64,000 nt of DNA from Bacillota bacterium (GCA_021845645.1 JAJZVM010000013.1:24470-88469), one strand, 5' to 3'. Shown: positions 28,164-36,523, numbered from the stretch's first letter. Notes: generated from the sequence alone by a model not told the origin. Translations and numbers: made by a program.

Positions 28164-28217
28164 AAAAAGGGCGGGCCGCCAGGGCCCGTAGAGCATTCTA
28201 CGGAGCCCAGGCGGCCG
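28164..28217 (-). promoter_or_regulatory. rpoE-pyrG intergenic terminator/attenuator
   Basis: On the minus strand a long interrupted hairpin (GGCCGCC, GGGC and GTAGA arms closing on an ATGC loop) is followed by CCCTTTTTATT, then 37 bases to the pyrG start. In Bacillus pyrG is controlled by CTP-sensitive attenuation at exactly this place, so a similar switch is likely here; it could also simply terminate rpoE. The pyrG promoter would then have to lie inside rpoE. Confidence 0.7.
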
Positions 28218-28220
28218 CCG

Positions 28221-28559
28221 TCAATCCCACTCCTCCGCGACTTCGACGCTGTCGGAATCGGCGTCGTCGTCCACGATCTGCTTCGCTCGATGCACCGCGA
28301 GGGCCTTGCCGGACCTCGAGGGCTTGGGCTTCGGCAGCCACTCCTTGAGGGCCCAGGCGCCGTGCAGTGCCGGCAGGAACCGGTTGTCGAGGCTGATCTC
28401 CGTCTGCAGCGCCGCGAGCTGCTGCGCGTCTTCGGGATCCCCGCCCACAGCCCGCAGGGTGTCCGTCAGGAGCGCCCGTGCGGTGATCGGTGCGCCGCTC
28501 TGGCGCAAGAGATCGGCGGCGACGTCGAGTGGCTCGAGATCCCCGACCGCCTTTTCCAT
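28221..28559 (-). CDS. rpoE: RNA polymerase delta factor (HARE-HTH)
   Basis: 112-aa delta subunit of Firmicute RNA polymerase, which promotes recycling and lowers non-specific binding. The HARE-HTH domain is visible at ~residues 10-70 (ARALLTDTLRAVGGDP, ISLDNRFLPALHGAWALKEW), followed by a short acidic tail (DDDADSDSVEVAEEWD) as in the family. ATG 28559 is preferred: GAGGAGG lies 7 bases upstream, while ATG 28565 is only one base from it. The pairing with pyrG supports the assignment. The acidic tail is shorter than in Bacillus. Confidence 0.82.
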   Translation of the reverse strand: MEKAVGDLEPLDVAADLLRQSGAPITARALLTDTLRAVGGDPEDAQQLAALQTEISLDNRFLPALHGAWALKEWLPKPKPSRSGKALAVHRAKQIVDDDADSDSVEVAEEWD

Positions 28560-28663
28560 CGCCATTCCTCCTCGCGTCCACAAGGCCGTCGGCAACTTCC
28601 CATCTATGTTATCGCCCGCGGCGACGCGAGGCAAGGAGAAGTCACGGTCACTCCCAGTGCGGT

Positions 28664-29101
28664 TCACGCCTCCTCGCGGCCGCCGAGCGCTGGTCCCGCC
28701 GCGCCTCTGCGCCGCCCCTGGCGCACGGCAAGGGAGAGAGCGACCGGCAGTATGGCGGCGACGTCCCTGCCGGTGGGGCTGAAGGTGGCGAGAAAGCTCA
28801 CGAGCATCAGCAGTGGCCACCATGTGCTGAGGGCCATCACCACCCCGCCAAGGACGATGGCCAGGGATAGCAGCTGTAGGCTCCGCCTCCGGCCGAGGTG
28901 CGCGCTGAGACGTCCGGCCACGGCGCTGAGGGCCCCACTTGCCAGTAGCGCGAGCGTGAAGAGCAGGCCGATCATCAGCGCCGGGACCCCGTGAGCACGC
29001 CAGTAGAGCGCGATCTCGACCGAGATCAAACCGTAGCCGAAGTTGCGCAGGGCGGCGGCGGCGATAATGCCCGAGGCATCCCGGCCACCGCGATCAGGCA
29101 T
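28664..29101 (-). pseudogene. Truncated MFS transporter (N-terminal part only)
   Basis: 145 aa containing about four membrane helices (ALRNFGYGLISVEIALYW; MIGLLFTLALLASGALSAV; LQLLSLAIVLGGVVMALS; LLMLVSFLATFSP) with the MFS loop AGRLSAHLGRRRS between helices 2 and 3. Full MFS proteins have about 400 aa and 12 helices. After SPTGRDVAAILP the sequence becomes non-family (RQGRRRGAAGPALGG) and stops. The rest has apparently been deleted, joining it to DNA upstream of rpoE. MFS genes of this type often accompany ChrB-domain genes, which lie just upstream, so it is probably the remnant of a resistance transporter. Confidence 0.6.
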
Positions 29102-29327
29102 GCGGTTGCCAGGCTAGCCGCGCTGCAGCAGGTCGACCTCTTTGCTCCTGCAGACTGCAGCACACAAGCGGGGTGCGGCGCCACGGACTAGCCGTGACAC
29201 AGCCAAGCGCGAAAGGCCGCGGCATCCTCCTTGCGACAGACAGAACGGGCCGTGGCGGGCAAGCTGATCGGCCGCCCGCCCAGCCCACGATCCCGTGGAA
29301 GTGCATGCGGCAACTTCCCGACGGTCT

Positions 29328-30230
29328 TCAACCATGCCCCGATGCTGCGTCGAGGAGCAGCGCCTGCGGCGGCTCAGGTACAAAGGCGTAAAGCCGCTGG
29401 CGCTCGGAATCAAAGGCGAAGGTATGGGCCCCCTCGCCCGTTGACACAGTCTGGGCCAGCACACCGTGCGCGGTGTCGACCACGGCGAGGACACCCTCGG
29501 CGGTCGCGACGTAGAGTTCGCTTGTTCGATCGTTGTGGAAGATCACGTCCGGGCTCCCGCCGACCTGGCAGGTGAAGCGCCATTCGCCGCCATCGAGGGC
29601 GAAAGCGACCACCTGGCCGTCGTCGCAGGCAGTGAAGCCGAGCCCGAGGGTTAGACTTAGATCGAGCCCGTGCGGACCCTTGGCAGGGATCGCCACCCTT
29701 GCCGAGATCGCGAGGTTCCCGGCGTCAAGGGCGAGGATCTCGGCAGGTTCGCGGATCGCGATGAGGAAGCGGCCGCGCTCCGCATCAAAGCTGCACCAGC
29801 GTGGCCGACCGGGCAGATTCCGCGCAGCGCGCTGCCGCCCCGACGGGATCTCGTGCAAACTCACGGCGTTTTCGCCGACATCGGCCACGAGAAGGCCCTG
29901 ACGGACCGGGTCATAGGCAAGGCCGTTCGGCTTCGATCCCACCGCAAACTGTCCGGCCGGGATGCTCTCGACGGCGTCCACCAAGAGCACCTCGCCGCGA
30001 CCCCGGCTGGCCACCGCGACCAGGCGTGTTCCCTCCAGAGAGAGGGCGCCGCTGCCGTCCGGGCAACCGGGGATGCTGGCGATGTGACGGCCTTGCGGGC
30101 CGTCGAGCACTTCGATGGTGCCAGCGGCGGTATGCGCGACGAAGACTCGGCCACTCCCGAGATGGACGCAACCGTGGTCGAAGCCGGCGCCCGGCGGCAG
30201 CGGCAGGACGCCGAGGACAGCGATCGGCAT
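29328..30230 (-). CDS. Seven-bladed beta-propeller (YncE/YVTN-like) protein
   Basis: 300 aa of repeated four-strand blades with recurring patterns such as GRVFVAHTAAGTIEVLD, KPNGLAYDPVRQGLLVADVG and SELYVATAEGVLAVVDTAHG, as in the YncE/NHL/SMP-30 superfamily of propellers. No signal peptide is seen, so it looks cytoplasmic. ATG 30230 gives the natural start of the first blade; AAGGGGG lies about 13 bases upstream, which is long. It follows a ChrB C-domain gene by 22 bases on the same strand and is probably co-transcribed. Such propellers are found beside chromate-resistance genes, but their role is not established. Confidence 0.75.
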   Translation of the reverse strand: MPIAVLGVLPLPPGAGFDHGCVHLGSGRVFVAHTAAGTIEVLDGPQGRHIASIPGCPDGSGALSLEGTRLVAVASRGRGEVLLVDAVESIPAGQFAVGSKPNGLAYDPVRQGLLVADVGENAVSLHEIPSGRQRAARNLPGRPRWCSFDAERGRFLIAIREPAEILALDAGNLAISARVAIPAKGPHGLDLSLTLGLGFTACDDGQVVAFALDGGEWRFTCQVGGSPDVIFHNDRTSELYVATAEGVLAVVDTAHGVLAQTVSTGEGAHTFAFDSERQRLYAFVPEPPQALLLDAASGHG

Positions 30231-30252
30231 ACTAGGGCACAACCCCCTTGCG

Positions 30253-30687
30253 CTATCCTTGGACCTCGGCCTCACACCAACGGTAGAGGGCGTCGTACAG
30301 GGGAGTCTCAAGTTCGATCTTCTTGTGGTCATCCTCGCCATGGACCAACGCAAAGCCATGCGCCACAGCGTAAAGTCCGGCGGCCTCAGGTACGATAGCG
30401 CGGTCGCTCGAGACATCCGCACCGTGGACGACCTGCGCCAAGCGCTGAAGTGCGGGATCCTTAAGCCCGTACTTCACCATGATCGATTCGAAGCTGCAGC
30501 GTCCGTCCACGTGACCCAGTTCGACCCCCTTGACGTCGAACGGGATCGCGCCTTCGCGTCCGGCCACGGCCATGACCTCGTCGGCAGCCACGAACAGGAA
30601 CTCCGCGTCCTTGTCGACGAAGCGCTTGATGAGCCACGGGCAGGCGATGCGGTCCACGTTGGCGTTCTTGCGGGTCACCCATTTCAT
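30253..30687 (-). CDS. Chromate-resistance protein, ChrB C-terminal domain (copy 1)
   Basis: 144-aa stand-alone ChrB C-terminal (Chrome_Resist) domain. Typical start MKWVTRKNANVDRIACPWLI, then KRFVDKDAEFLFV, AIPFDVKGVELGHVDGRCSF, and a C-terminal helical part LETPLYDALYRW. The domain occurs fused behind an N-terminal regulatory domain in ChrB or alone, and is linked to chromate sensing and resistance. ATG 30687 has AAGGGGGCC upstream. It is divergent from a second ChrB set (30775-31802), sharing an 87-bp control region with an inverted repeat, and is followed by the propeller gene. No chrA transporter gene is present here. Confidence 0.82.
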   Translation of the reverse strand: MKWVTRKNANVDRIACPWLIKRFVDKDAEFLFVAADEVMAVAGREGAIPFDVKGVELGHVDGRCSFESIMVKYGLKDPALQRLAQVVHGADVSSDRAIVPEAAGLYAVAHGFALVHGEDDHKKIELETPLYDALYRWCEAEVQG

Positions 30688-30714
30688 GGGAAAGGCCCCC
30701 TTTTCTTCTCGTCG

Positions 30715-30740
30715 GTGTGCAACCGCCGTTGCAGTCACAC
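30715..30740. promoter_or_regulatory. Imperfect inverted repeat between divergent ChrB-type genes
   Basis: GTGTGCAAC and GTTGCAGTCACAC form an imperfect dyad centred in the 87-bp divergent region. ChrB proteins act as chromate-responsive regulators in studied systems, so this is a candidate ChrB operator controlling both sides. Confidence 0.45.
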
Positions 30741-30774
30741 TAGCATCCGTAGTTGTGTTTTGCAAGACTTGCGC

Positions 30775-31365
30775 ATGGGGACGCCGCTGATTACACTGCA
30801 ACCACTGTTGCGCCCGAGCGGAGGTGGCGTCACGGCGGAGTGGCTTCTCTTCACCTATCGATTGCCTTCCGAGCCATCCACCAAGCGCGTGCTCGTCTGG
30901 CGCAGGCTGAGGCGCCTGGGTGCCATGTCGCAGCCGGAGGGCGGCCACCTGCTGCCACTGACGCCGCGGACCCTCGAACAGCTGCAGTGGCTGCAGGCCG
31001 AAGTGGGCGAGTTGGGCGGCGAAGCATCCCTCTGGCAGGTGGATCCTGTGCCGCGGAACCGCAGCGAGGCTCTGCAAGCGCTCTTCCGGCAGCAGCTCGA
31101 GGAGCCCTATGCCAGCGTCGAGGGGGCAGCGCAGAGCATTCTAGCACGGCTGAGCGCACCGCCCCAAGCGCATGAGGATCTCCTCGCCTGTGAGGAGGAC
31201 TACCAGGCGGCAAGCCGCAGGTATCTTGCGCTGCGTGCGGTGGACTACTTCGGATGTCCGCGGGGGGCTGACGCACGATTGGCTCTCGAAACTTGCAGCG
31301 CGGCCATACGCGCCGCGATCGAAGGGCAGTACAGCCCAGAGCCTCGGGGGGAGGATGCTCCGTGA
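30775..31365 (+). CDS. ChrB N-terminal domain protein
   Basis: 196 aa matching the N-terminal domain of the chromate-responsive regulator ChrB: EWLLFTYRLPSEPSTKRVLV, WRRLRRLGAMSQPEGGHLLP, then a helical region with a long Glu/Ala-rich stretch and DYFGCPRG. ATG 30775 is chosen as the first start in frame near the domain; its ribosome binding site is weak. Its stop (TGA 31363-31365) overlaps the GTG start of the next gene (GTGA), so the classical ChrB two-domain protein is split here into two coupled genes. Likely role: metal-responsive regulation of the locus. Confidence 0.75.
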   Translation: MGTPLITLQPLLRPSGGGVTAEWLLFTYRLPSEPSTKRVLVWRRLRRLGAMSQPEGGHLLPLTPRTLEQLQWLQAEVGELGGEASLWQVDPVPRNRSEALQALFRQQLEEPYASVEGAAQSILARLSAPPQAHEDLLACEEDYQAASRRYLALRAVDYFGCPRGADARLALETCSAAIRAAIEGQYSPEPRGEDAP

Positions 31366-31802
31366 TCTGGGCAACGTGGCAGGGCATCAAGATCGACCGT
31401 CTCGCCTGTATCTGGCTGATTCGCAGGTTTATCGATCCCGATGCGCGCTTTCGCTTCATTGCACCGTACGTGTCGCCGCCGGTAGACGCGATCCCCTTCG
31501 ACATTCCCGGAGTGCGCTTCAGCCACCATGACGGCGCCGCCAGCTTCCGAGCAATCTACGCAGGACACGGCCTGCAGGATGCCGTGCTTGAGCGCATCGC
31601 CGCGATCGTCGATGCAGCGGATGCCTCGGGTGACCAGGCCCTTCATCCGGAAGCCGTAGGCCTGGATGCGGTCTGCTCCAGCCTTCGCGATGTCGTAGGT
31701 TCCGATGAGGAGGCCGCCCGCGTCGGAGACGCCCTGTTCGACGCGCTCTACGTCGCCCTTGGCGGGCCACATAGATCCGCCGTGGCACCGGAGGTCGAAT
31801 AG
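31362..31802 (+). CDS. Chromate-resistance protein, ChrB C-terminal domain (copy 2)
   Basis: 146 aa, second Chrome_Resist domain: WATWQGIKIDRLACIWLIRR, FIDPDARFRFI, AIPFDIPGVRFSHHDGAASF, and a C-terminal GDALFDALYVAL. It is a clear paralogue of the 30253-30687 product, sharing the (I/V)DR(L/I)AC(I/P)WLI(R/K)RF(I/V)D pattern. The start is GTG 31362, overlapping the stop of the ChrB N-domain gene, with GGGGGGAGG upstream. The coupling implies the two parts work as one complex. Confidence 0.82.
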   Translation: MIWATWQGIKIDRLACIWLIRRFIDPDARFRFIAPYVSPPVDAIPFDIPGVRFSHHDGAASFRAIYAGHGLQDAVLERIAAIVDAADASGDQALHPEAVGLDAVCSSLRDVVGSDEEAARVGDALFDALYVALGGPHRSAVAPEVE

Positions 31803-31827
31803 GCGAAACGCAGTCCAACGCGTCCAG

Positions 31828-31876
31828 CCATGTTCTCGTCCGGCGTCCGCCCTTTAGGGCGCCGCTAAAGACATGG
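31828..31876. repeat. Nested inverted repeat after the ChrB operon
   Basis: CCATGT...CTTTAG and CTAAAG-ACATGG form an interrupted inverted repeat with an internal GCCCTTTAGGGC palindrome, 25 bases past the stop at 31802. Possible terminator or mobile-element scar; no T-run. Confidence 0.35.
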
Positions 31877-31990
31877 CGTCCCAAGCAGGACTTGGTCACT
31901 TCGCGGGGCTGATGCCGTGCGTTTCCACCGTCCGTGACCCATTGCCGCATCTCACGATGCGGATCTTAGGGGGTCCGGGATCAGCTGGCG

Positions 31991-32638
31991 TTACACGCGG
32001 GACCGGGCTTCGGTTTCGAGACGGAAGAGGCGTAGAAGCCACCCGATCGGGCGGTCGAGTAGTCTTAGTGCTCGGAGCGTCAAGACAGCGCTGCCGGCGC
32101 CGATCACGAGGCCTGCCAGGATATCGGTCGGCCAGTGTACACCGATAAAGACGCGCGCAACGCCGATCACGACCGCGAACGTCCAGAACACCCATCGAAG
32201 CGGCGCCGAGGTGCCCGACATGGCAACCGCCACTGCGAACACGGCCGTTGCATGATCCGACGGGAATGAGGAGTCGGCGCCGTGGTGAACCAGCACGTGC
32301 ACTAGGTGCGGCATCGCGACGAACGGTCGCGCACGGTAGGTGAAGCTGGCGATAACGTAATTGGCAAGCTCTCCGACCGCGGCTGCGACGGCCCCGTATG
32401 CCAGGTGGCGGCGGTCGTTTGAGGCCCTACGCGGCAACGCGAACCAGAGCAAGACCATCAGGGCCGCGAACGCGAAGATGCCATACTGGCCGAAGAACAC
32501 GCCCAGTGCATCTAGTGATCTGTTGTGGCCAGCCGGAGCGTTGAGCCAGAGGAAGATGCCTCGATCCAACGGATTCAACTGCAGCCCTCCAGGGAGTTCG
32601 TAGTTGGTAAGCTTAGTTGCGCCAACAGATTGTAACAT
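31991..32638 (-). CDS. PAP2-family membrane phosphatase (BcrC/undecaprenyl-diphosphatase-like)
   Basis: 215-aa integral membrane phosphatase. The three PAP2 signatures are present in order: a motif-1 region TYRARPF, motif 2 SSFPSDHATAV, and motif 3 GVARVFIGVHWPTDILAG, spread over about five or six predicted membrane helices (FAFAALMVLLWFAL and others). Relatives recycle undecaprenyl pyrophosphate for cell-wall synthesis or give bacitracin resistance; other PAP2 proteins dephosphorylate phosphatidate. ATG 32638 follows GGAGCGGCG. A strong GAGGAGGT at about 32713 serves an overlapping out-of-frame ORF instead, which is odd. Confidence 0.82.
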   Translation of the reverse strand: MLQSVGATKLTNYELPGGLQLNPLDRGIFLWLNAPAGHNRSLDALGVFFGQYGIFAFAALMVLLWFALPRRASNDRRHLAYGAVAAAVGELANYVIASFTYRARPFVAMPHLVHVLVHHGADSSFPSDHATAVFAVAVAMSGTSAPLRWVFWTFAVVIGVARVFIGVHWPTDILAGLVIGAGSAVLTLRALRLLDRPIGWLLRLFRLETEARSRV

Positions 32639-32870
32639 CGCCGCTCCGGGCCGTTCTTGAGACAGCAGTGCATGACTGAGGGTCCAGTGAGTTGTTGCAC
32701 GATTTCGGTTGTGTCGGCCACCGGGATACCTCCTCGCGGGCCTGCGAACGGCCGACCCGCTACCGCGTCGGCCGCGCCATGTCTTTGATGATGAGCACGT
32801 GCACCTATCAGAATGTCCTTGGCGCATCCACCCGGTCTCGACTTCTGGGCCGTCCTGGCAGCCCTTCCGC

Positions 32871-34046
32871 TCATGCCTGCCGCAGGGCCTCCACAGGGTC
32901 GAGGCCGCTCGCCCTCAGGGCGGGCCAGATACCGAAGAGGATGCCGACCACCACCGAAAAGGCCATCGCCATCGTGACGCCCTGCCAGTCGATCAGAGGG
33001 GACCAGCCGAACGCCCGTTCGACGGCGACGCCGCCGCCGATCCCCGCCGCCGCTCCAAGCAGGCCGCCCGAGACGCTCAGGAGGCAGGCCTCGAGAAGGA
33101 ACTGCAGCGTGATGTCGCGGCGGCGTGCCCCGACCGCCTTCCTGAGGCCGATCTCCCGCGTCCGCTCGGCGACGGTGACGAGCATGATGTTCATGATCCC
33201 GATGCCGCCCACAAGCAGCGAGATGCCGGCGATGCCCGCAAGCAGCAGCGTCAGGATGCGCGTGATCGAGCTCAGGGTGGACCCCAGGGCCGCGGCGGAC
33301 TGCACCTGCGCGGCGTCCGTCGTGTCGAAGCGGGTGTCGAGCACCGCTTCCAGGTGGCCGACGGCGAGCGGGACGTAGCTCGGGCTCCTGGCCTCGGCGA
33401 CGACCATGGTGAGGTCCGAGGTGCCGAGGACGTCCTCGGCGAGCGCAATGGGCACGACGATCTCGTCGTCCGGATCCTGACCGAAGCCTCCGGAGCTCCC
33501 CTCCGTCTGGAGCTCTCCAATGATCGTGACGGGTACCCCGTCGACCGTGATCTCGCGGCCCACGGGATCCTGGCCGGAGAAGAGCTTCTTCGCCGTCGTC
33601 GAGCCGATCACCGCGACGGCCTGCCCCTCGGCCACGTCGCTCCCGCTGAGCCCCCGCCCGATCGCCACCGTGCGCCCCTCGATCCGGAGCGCCCCGGCCG
33701 TCGTGCCGACGAGCGTCGTGCTCCAGCTCTTGCCCCCATGGTAGCTCGTGATGCTTCCCGAGATGATCGGCGCCGCGGCACGGATCTCGCGCACCCGCGC
33801 AAGGAGCCAGGCGACGTCCCCTGCCCCGAGCGTCACGCCGCTCTGGCCGCTGGGCGAGATGTCGATGACGCTCGCGCCGAGGCCCGACACCTTCGACGTC
33901 ACGCTGTCGCTCGCGGCGGTGCCCACCGACAGGAGGGCGATGACGGCCGTGATGCCGATGATCACGCCCAGCATCGCGAGCACGGTGCGCTGGCGCTGCA
34001 GCAGGAGCGCCCTGAGGGCGATGCGCAGGCTATCCCCGAATGACAC
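32871..34046 (-). CDS. MacB-type ABC transporter permease
   Basis: 391-aa membrane subunit of the MacB/FtsX-like family. N-terminal helix LLQRQRTVLAMLGVIIGITA preceded by an amphipathic segment, a large extracytoplasmic MacB_PCD domain (~45-270, with GRGLSGSDVAEGQAVAVIGS and DPVGREITVDGVPVTIIG), then three helices with the FtsX signature GGIGIMNIMLVTVAERTREI, GLRKAVGARRRDI, and the ending ALRASGLDPVEALRQA. It overlaps the ATPase gene by 17 bases. With the ATPase and the HlyD-type adaptor it should form a tripartite-like exporter of peptides, lipids or drugs, acting mechanically across the envelope. Confidence 0.92.
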   Translation of the reverse strand: MSFGDSLRIALRALLLQRQRTVLAMLGVIIGITAVIALLSVGTAASDSVTSKVSGLGASVIDISPSGQSGVTLGAGDVAWLLARVREIRAAAPIISGSITSYHGGKSWSTTLVGTTAGALRIEGRTVAIGRGLSGSDVAEGQAVAVIGSTTAKKLFSGQDPVGREITVDGVPVTIIGELQTEGSSGGFGQDPDDEIVVPIALAEDVLGTSDLTMVVAEARSPSYVPLAVGHLEAVLDTRFDTTDAAQVQSAAALGSTLSSITRILTLLLAGIAGISLLVGGIGIMNIMLVTVAERTREIGLRKAVGARRRDITLQFLLEACLLSVSGGLLGAAAGIGGGVAVERAFGWSPLIDWQGVTMAMAFSVVVGILFGIWPALRASGLDPVEALRQA

Positions 34047-34740
34047 CTTGCACCCTCCTCTCCAGCGGGCCGTCCTCCAGGGCCTGCCCGTCGCGGATGC
34101 GGATCGTCCGCTCGCAGAGGCTCGCCACCTCCGGCGCGTGCGTCACGATCACGATGGTCCTGCCCTGGTGGTGCAGCGCGAGGAAGAGCTCGAGGATCGC
34201 CTGGCCGGAAGCGGTATCGAGGTTCCCTGTCGGCTCGTCGGCCAGGATCACCGCGGGCTCCCCGACCATGGCCCGCGCGATGCCGACGCGCTGCTGCTGG
34301 CCGCCCGAGAGTTCGGACGGCCGGTGTCCCGCCCTGTCCGCGAGGCCCACCTGCTCGAGCATGGCGAGGGCCATCCTGCGCCGCTCACGCCCAGGGGTGC
34401 CCCGGTAGACGAGCGGCAGCTCCACGTTCTCGAGGGCCGTCAGCTGCGGCACAAGGTTGTAGGACTGGAAGACGAAGCCGATCTGCCTGCCCCGCACGTC
34501 CGCGAGGGCGTCGTCACCGAGATGGGTCACGTCGTGTCCCGCAAGCCGGTAGCTGCCTTCCGCGACGTGCATCAGGCAGCCGAGCACATGCAGGAGCGTG
34601 CTCTTGCCCGAGCCCGAGGGGCCCATGATCGCCGCCATCTGCCCCTCGGGGATCGCGAAGTCTATCCCCTTCAGGGCGGGCACCCGGAGGCTGCCGCTGC
34701 GGTAGGTGTGGTGCAGGTTCCGGACCGAGATGACATCCAT
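34030..34740 (-). CDS. MacB/LolD-type ABC transporter ATPase
   Basis: 236-aa ATPase. Walker A GPSGSGKSTLL, Q-loop GFVFQSYNLVPQLTALENVE, signature LSGGQQQRVGIARAM, Walker B VILADEPTGNLD, H-loop VTHAPEV. This set is typical of MacB/LolD/SalX-type exporters. ATG 34740 has AGGAGGG about 8 bases upstream and lies 1 base from the adaptor stop, so adaptor, ATPase and permease form one translationally coupled operon. Confidence 0.95.
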   Translation of the reverse strand: MDVISVRNLHHTYRSGSLRVPALKGIDFAIPEGQMAAIMGPSGSGKSTLLHVLGCLMHVAEGSYRLAGHDVTHLGDDALADVRGRQIGFVFQSYNLVPQLTALENVELPLVYRGTPGRERRRMALAMLEQVGLADRAGHRPSELSGGQQQRVGIARAMVGEPAVILADEPTGNLDTASGQAILELFLALHHQGRTIVIVTHAPEVASLCERTIRIRDGQALEDGPLERRVQGVIRG

Positions 34741-34741
34741 C

Positions 34742-36523
34742 TCACTGCCCTCCTGAGGGCGTGGACGGCGCGGTCCCGCCCGGCGCGCTGCCACCTGAGG
34801 GCGGCCCGCCCGTCGGCAGCTTCATGCCGCCAGGCGACGTGCGGCGGGTCTGCACGGTCGTCGCGACGGCCGTCGCCGTGATCACCCGCTCGCCTGCCCT
34901 GAGCCCCGAGAGGACCTCGGTGAACACCCCGTTGCTCACCCCCGCGACGATCGGCCGCCGCACGACCTTGCCCTGCACGAGCTCCTTGACGCTCGCCTGG
35001 GCGCCCGATCCCGTGACCGCCTCCGCCGGAACCAGGAGCGCCTGGGCGACCTTCGTGACATCGATCGACACCGACGCCGCCATGCCTGGCAGGAGGCTCC
35101 CGGAACGCTCGAGCGCGACGTCCACCGTGAACGTCGAGACGCCCTGGCTGTCGCTGCCGACCGGCGCGACCGACACGACCCGCCCTTGGAATGTCTGGCC
35201 GGAAGCCGCCTGGGAGGTCACGGAGGCGGCCTCCGAGGCGTGGATCTCGCGGACGAGGCGCTCGTCGACCGACACCGCGACGGTCAGCTTCTGCACGTTC
35301 TCGATGGTGAAGGCAGCCGTCGCGCCGGCGCTCACCGCGTTCCCCGCGGTCAGGTTCACCGCGGTCACTTCGCCGGACATCGGGCTTTGCAATGTCAGCT
35401 CGGAGAGGGCCAGGGTGTCCTGCGCGATCGTCTCCTCGTCCGACGACACCGTCGCCTCGGCCGAGAGCACTGCCGTGGAACTCGGGGAGTCCCCCTTGGT
35501 CAGGGCCGCGAGGCTCGACTTGGCGGCGGTGAGCGCATCCTCGTCCTGCATCAGCGTGAGCGCTTCGCTCGAACTCTCGATGCTGAGAAGCGTCTGCCCC
35601 TGCTGCACGCTGTCCCCGACCGCGAGCCCGAGGCCCGTCACCGTGCCGGCGATCGGCGCCGTCACCTCGGCCGTCTGCTGGTACGCGACCGTGCCGCTCA
35701 GCGTCAGGTAGCTCTGGGGCAGCGAGACGGTCACCTGCTCGCCGGCCTTGAGCACCTCTGCCGTCCCCTCGACCGCCAGCACGACGGGGTAGGTGGCGCC
35801 GCTTCGGTCGCTGCCGGAGCTCTCAGGGCTGATGCTCGAGACATAGACGCTGAGCGCGCCGTCAAGGCCGCTGCCGGTCGCCTCGCCGCCCTCGCCCTTG
35901 TAGACCTCCTGCAGCTCCACCTGGTCGATGGTCGCGTCGATCACCCAGTTGCCGCTCGAGCCGATCTCGAGAATGTCCTGACCCGCCGCGGCCGAGCTGC
36001 CGCTTGGCAGGTCCACCGCGAGCACCTCGCCCGAGATGGGCGCAAGGACCTGCTGCGCCGCCTCCGACGCCGCCGCGTCAGCCTCGAGCTTCGTCTGGTC
36101 CTCCGACACCTGGTTCTCGGCCGCCGTGACCTCCGCCGCCGTCGGCGTCGGCTTCAGGAGCGCGGCGAGGCTGGCCTCGTCGCGCCTGAGCTGGACCCTC
36201 GCGTTGTCGAGTTGCGATCGGAGGCTGCCGTTGTCGGTCAGGGTCGCGAGCACCTGGCCCTTCGTCACGGTCTCCCCCACCGCCGCGTCCACCGACGCCA
36301 CGGTGCCGGCCTCGGCCGGGTAGACCTCCGCCGTGGCTCCCGCCGCCACGGTGCCCGAACCTGTCACCGTCTCGTGGAGAGATCCCTTCGCCACCGTGCC
36401 GAACGCGTACGTCGTGGCGATCGCCTTCCCCGCCGTCCCGCCCTGCCTGAGGCGCAGGGCGGCGACGCCGCTGCCGAGGAGCACGAGGAGCACGACCAGA
36501 ATCCAGATCAGCCGCCTGCGCAT
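34742..36523 (-). CDS. HlyD/MacA-type membrane-fusion adaptor with duplicated lipoyl module
   Basis: 593-aa envelope protein with one N-terminal membrane anchor (RRRLIWILVVLLVLLGSGVA). Adaptors of this family normally hold one biotinyl-lipoyl/coiled-coil/beta-barrel set in 350-420 aa. Here two sets are visible: GTVAAGATAEVYPAEAGTVA, a coiled coil around LDNARVQLRRDEASLAALL, APISGEVLAVDLPSGSS and a first beta-barrel; then AEVTAPIAGTVTGLGLAVGD, a second coiled coil, and SPMSGEVTAVNLTAGNAV. A Pro/Gly/Ser-rich tail follows (GGPPSGGSAPGGTAPSTPSG). ATG 36523 has AAGGAGAG about 8 bases upstream. It is the first gene of the exporter operon, divergent from the two-component system at 36729. The duplication may lengthen the adaptor across a thick wall or S-layer. 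Confidence 0.88.
   Translation of the reverse strand: MRRRLIWILVVLLVLLGSGVAALRLRQGGTAGKAIATTYAFGTVAKGSLHETVTGSGTVAAGATAEVYPAEAGTVASVDAAVGETVTKGQVLATLTDNGSLRSQLDNARVQLRRDEASLAALLKPTPTAAEVTAAENQVSEDQTKLEADAAASEAAQQVLAPISGEVLAVDLPSGSSAAAGQDILEIGSSGNWVIDATIDQVELQEVYKGEGGEATGSGLDGALSVYVSSISPESSGSDRSGATYPVVLAVEGTAEVLKAGEQVTVSLPQSYLTLSGTVAYQQTAEVTAPIAGTVTGLGLAVGDSVQQGQTLLSIESSSEALTLMQDEDALTAAKSSLAALTKGDSPSSTAVLSAEATVSSDEETIAQDTLALSELTLQSPMSGEVTAVNLTAGNAVSAGATAAFTIENVQKLTVAVSVDERLVREIHASEAASVTSQAASGQTFQGRVVSVAPVGSDSQGVSTFTVDVALERSGSLLPGMAASVSIDVTKVAQALLVPAEAVTGSGAQASVKELVQGKVVRRPIVAGVSNGVFTEVLSGLRAGERVITATAVATTVQTRRTSPGGMKLPTGGPPSGGSAPGGTAPSTPSGGQ

Noticed and set aside
28221..28823. Longer 200-aa form of the delta-factor gene
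   Set aside because: The extra N-terminus lacks a ribosome binding site and is not part of the HARE-HTH family; the start at 28559 is far better.
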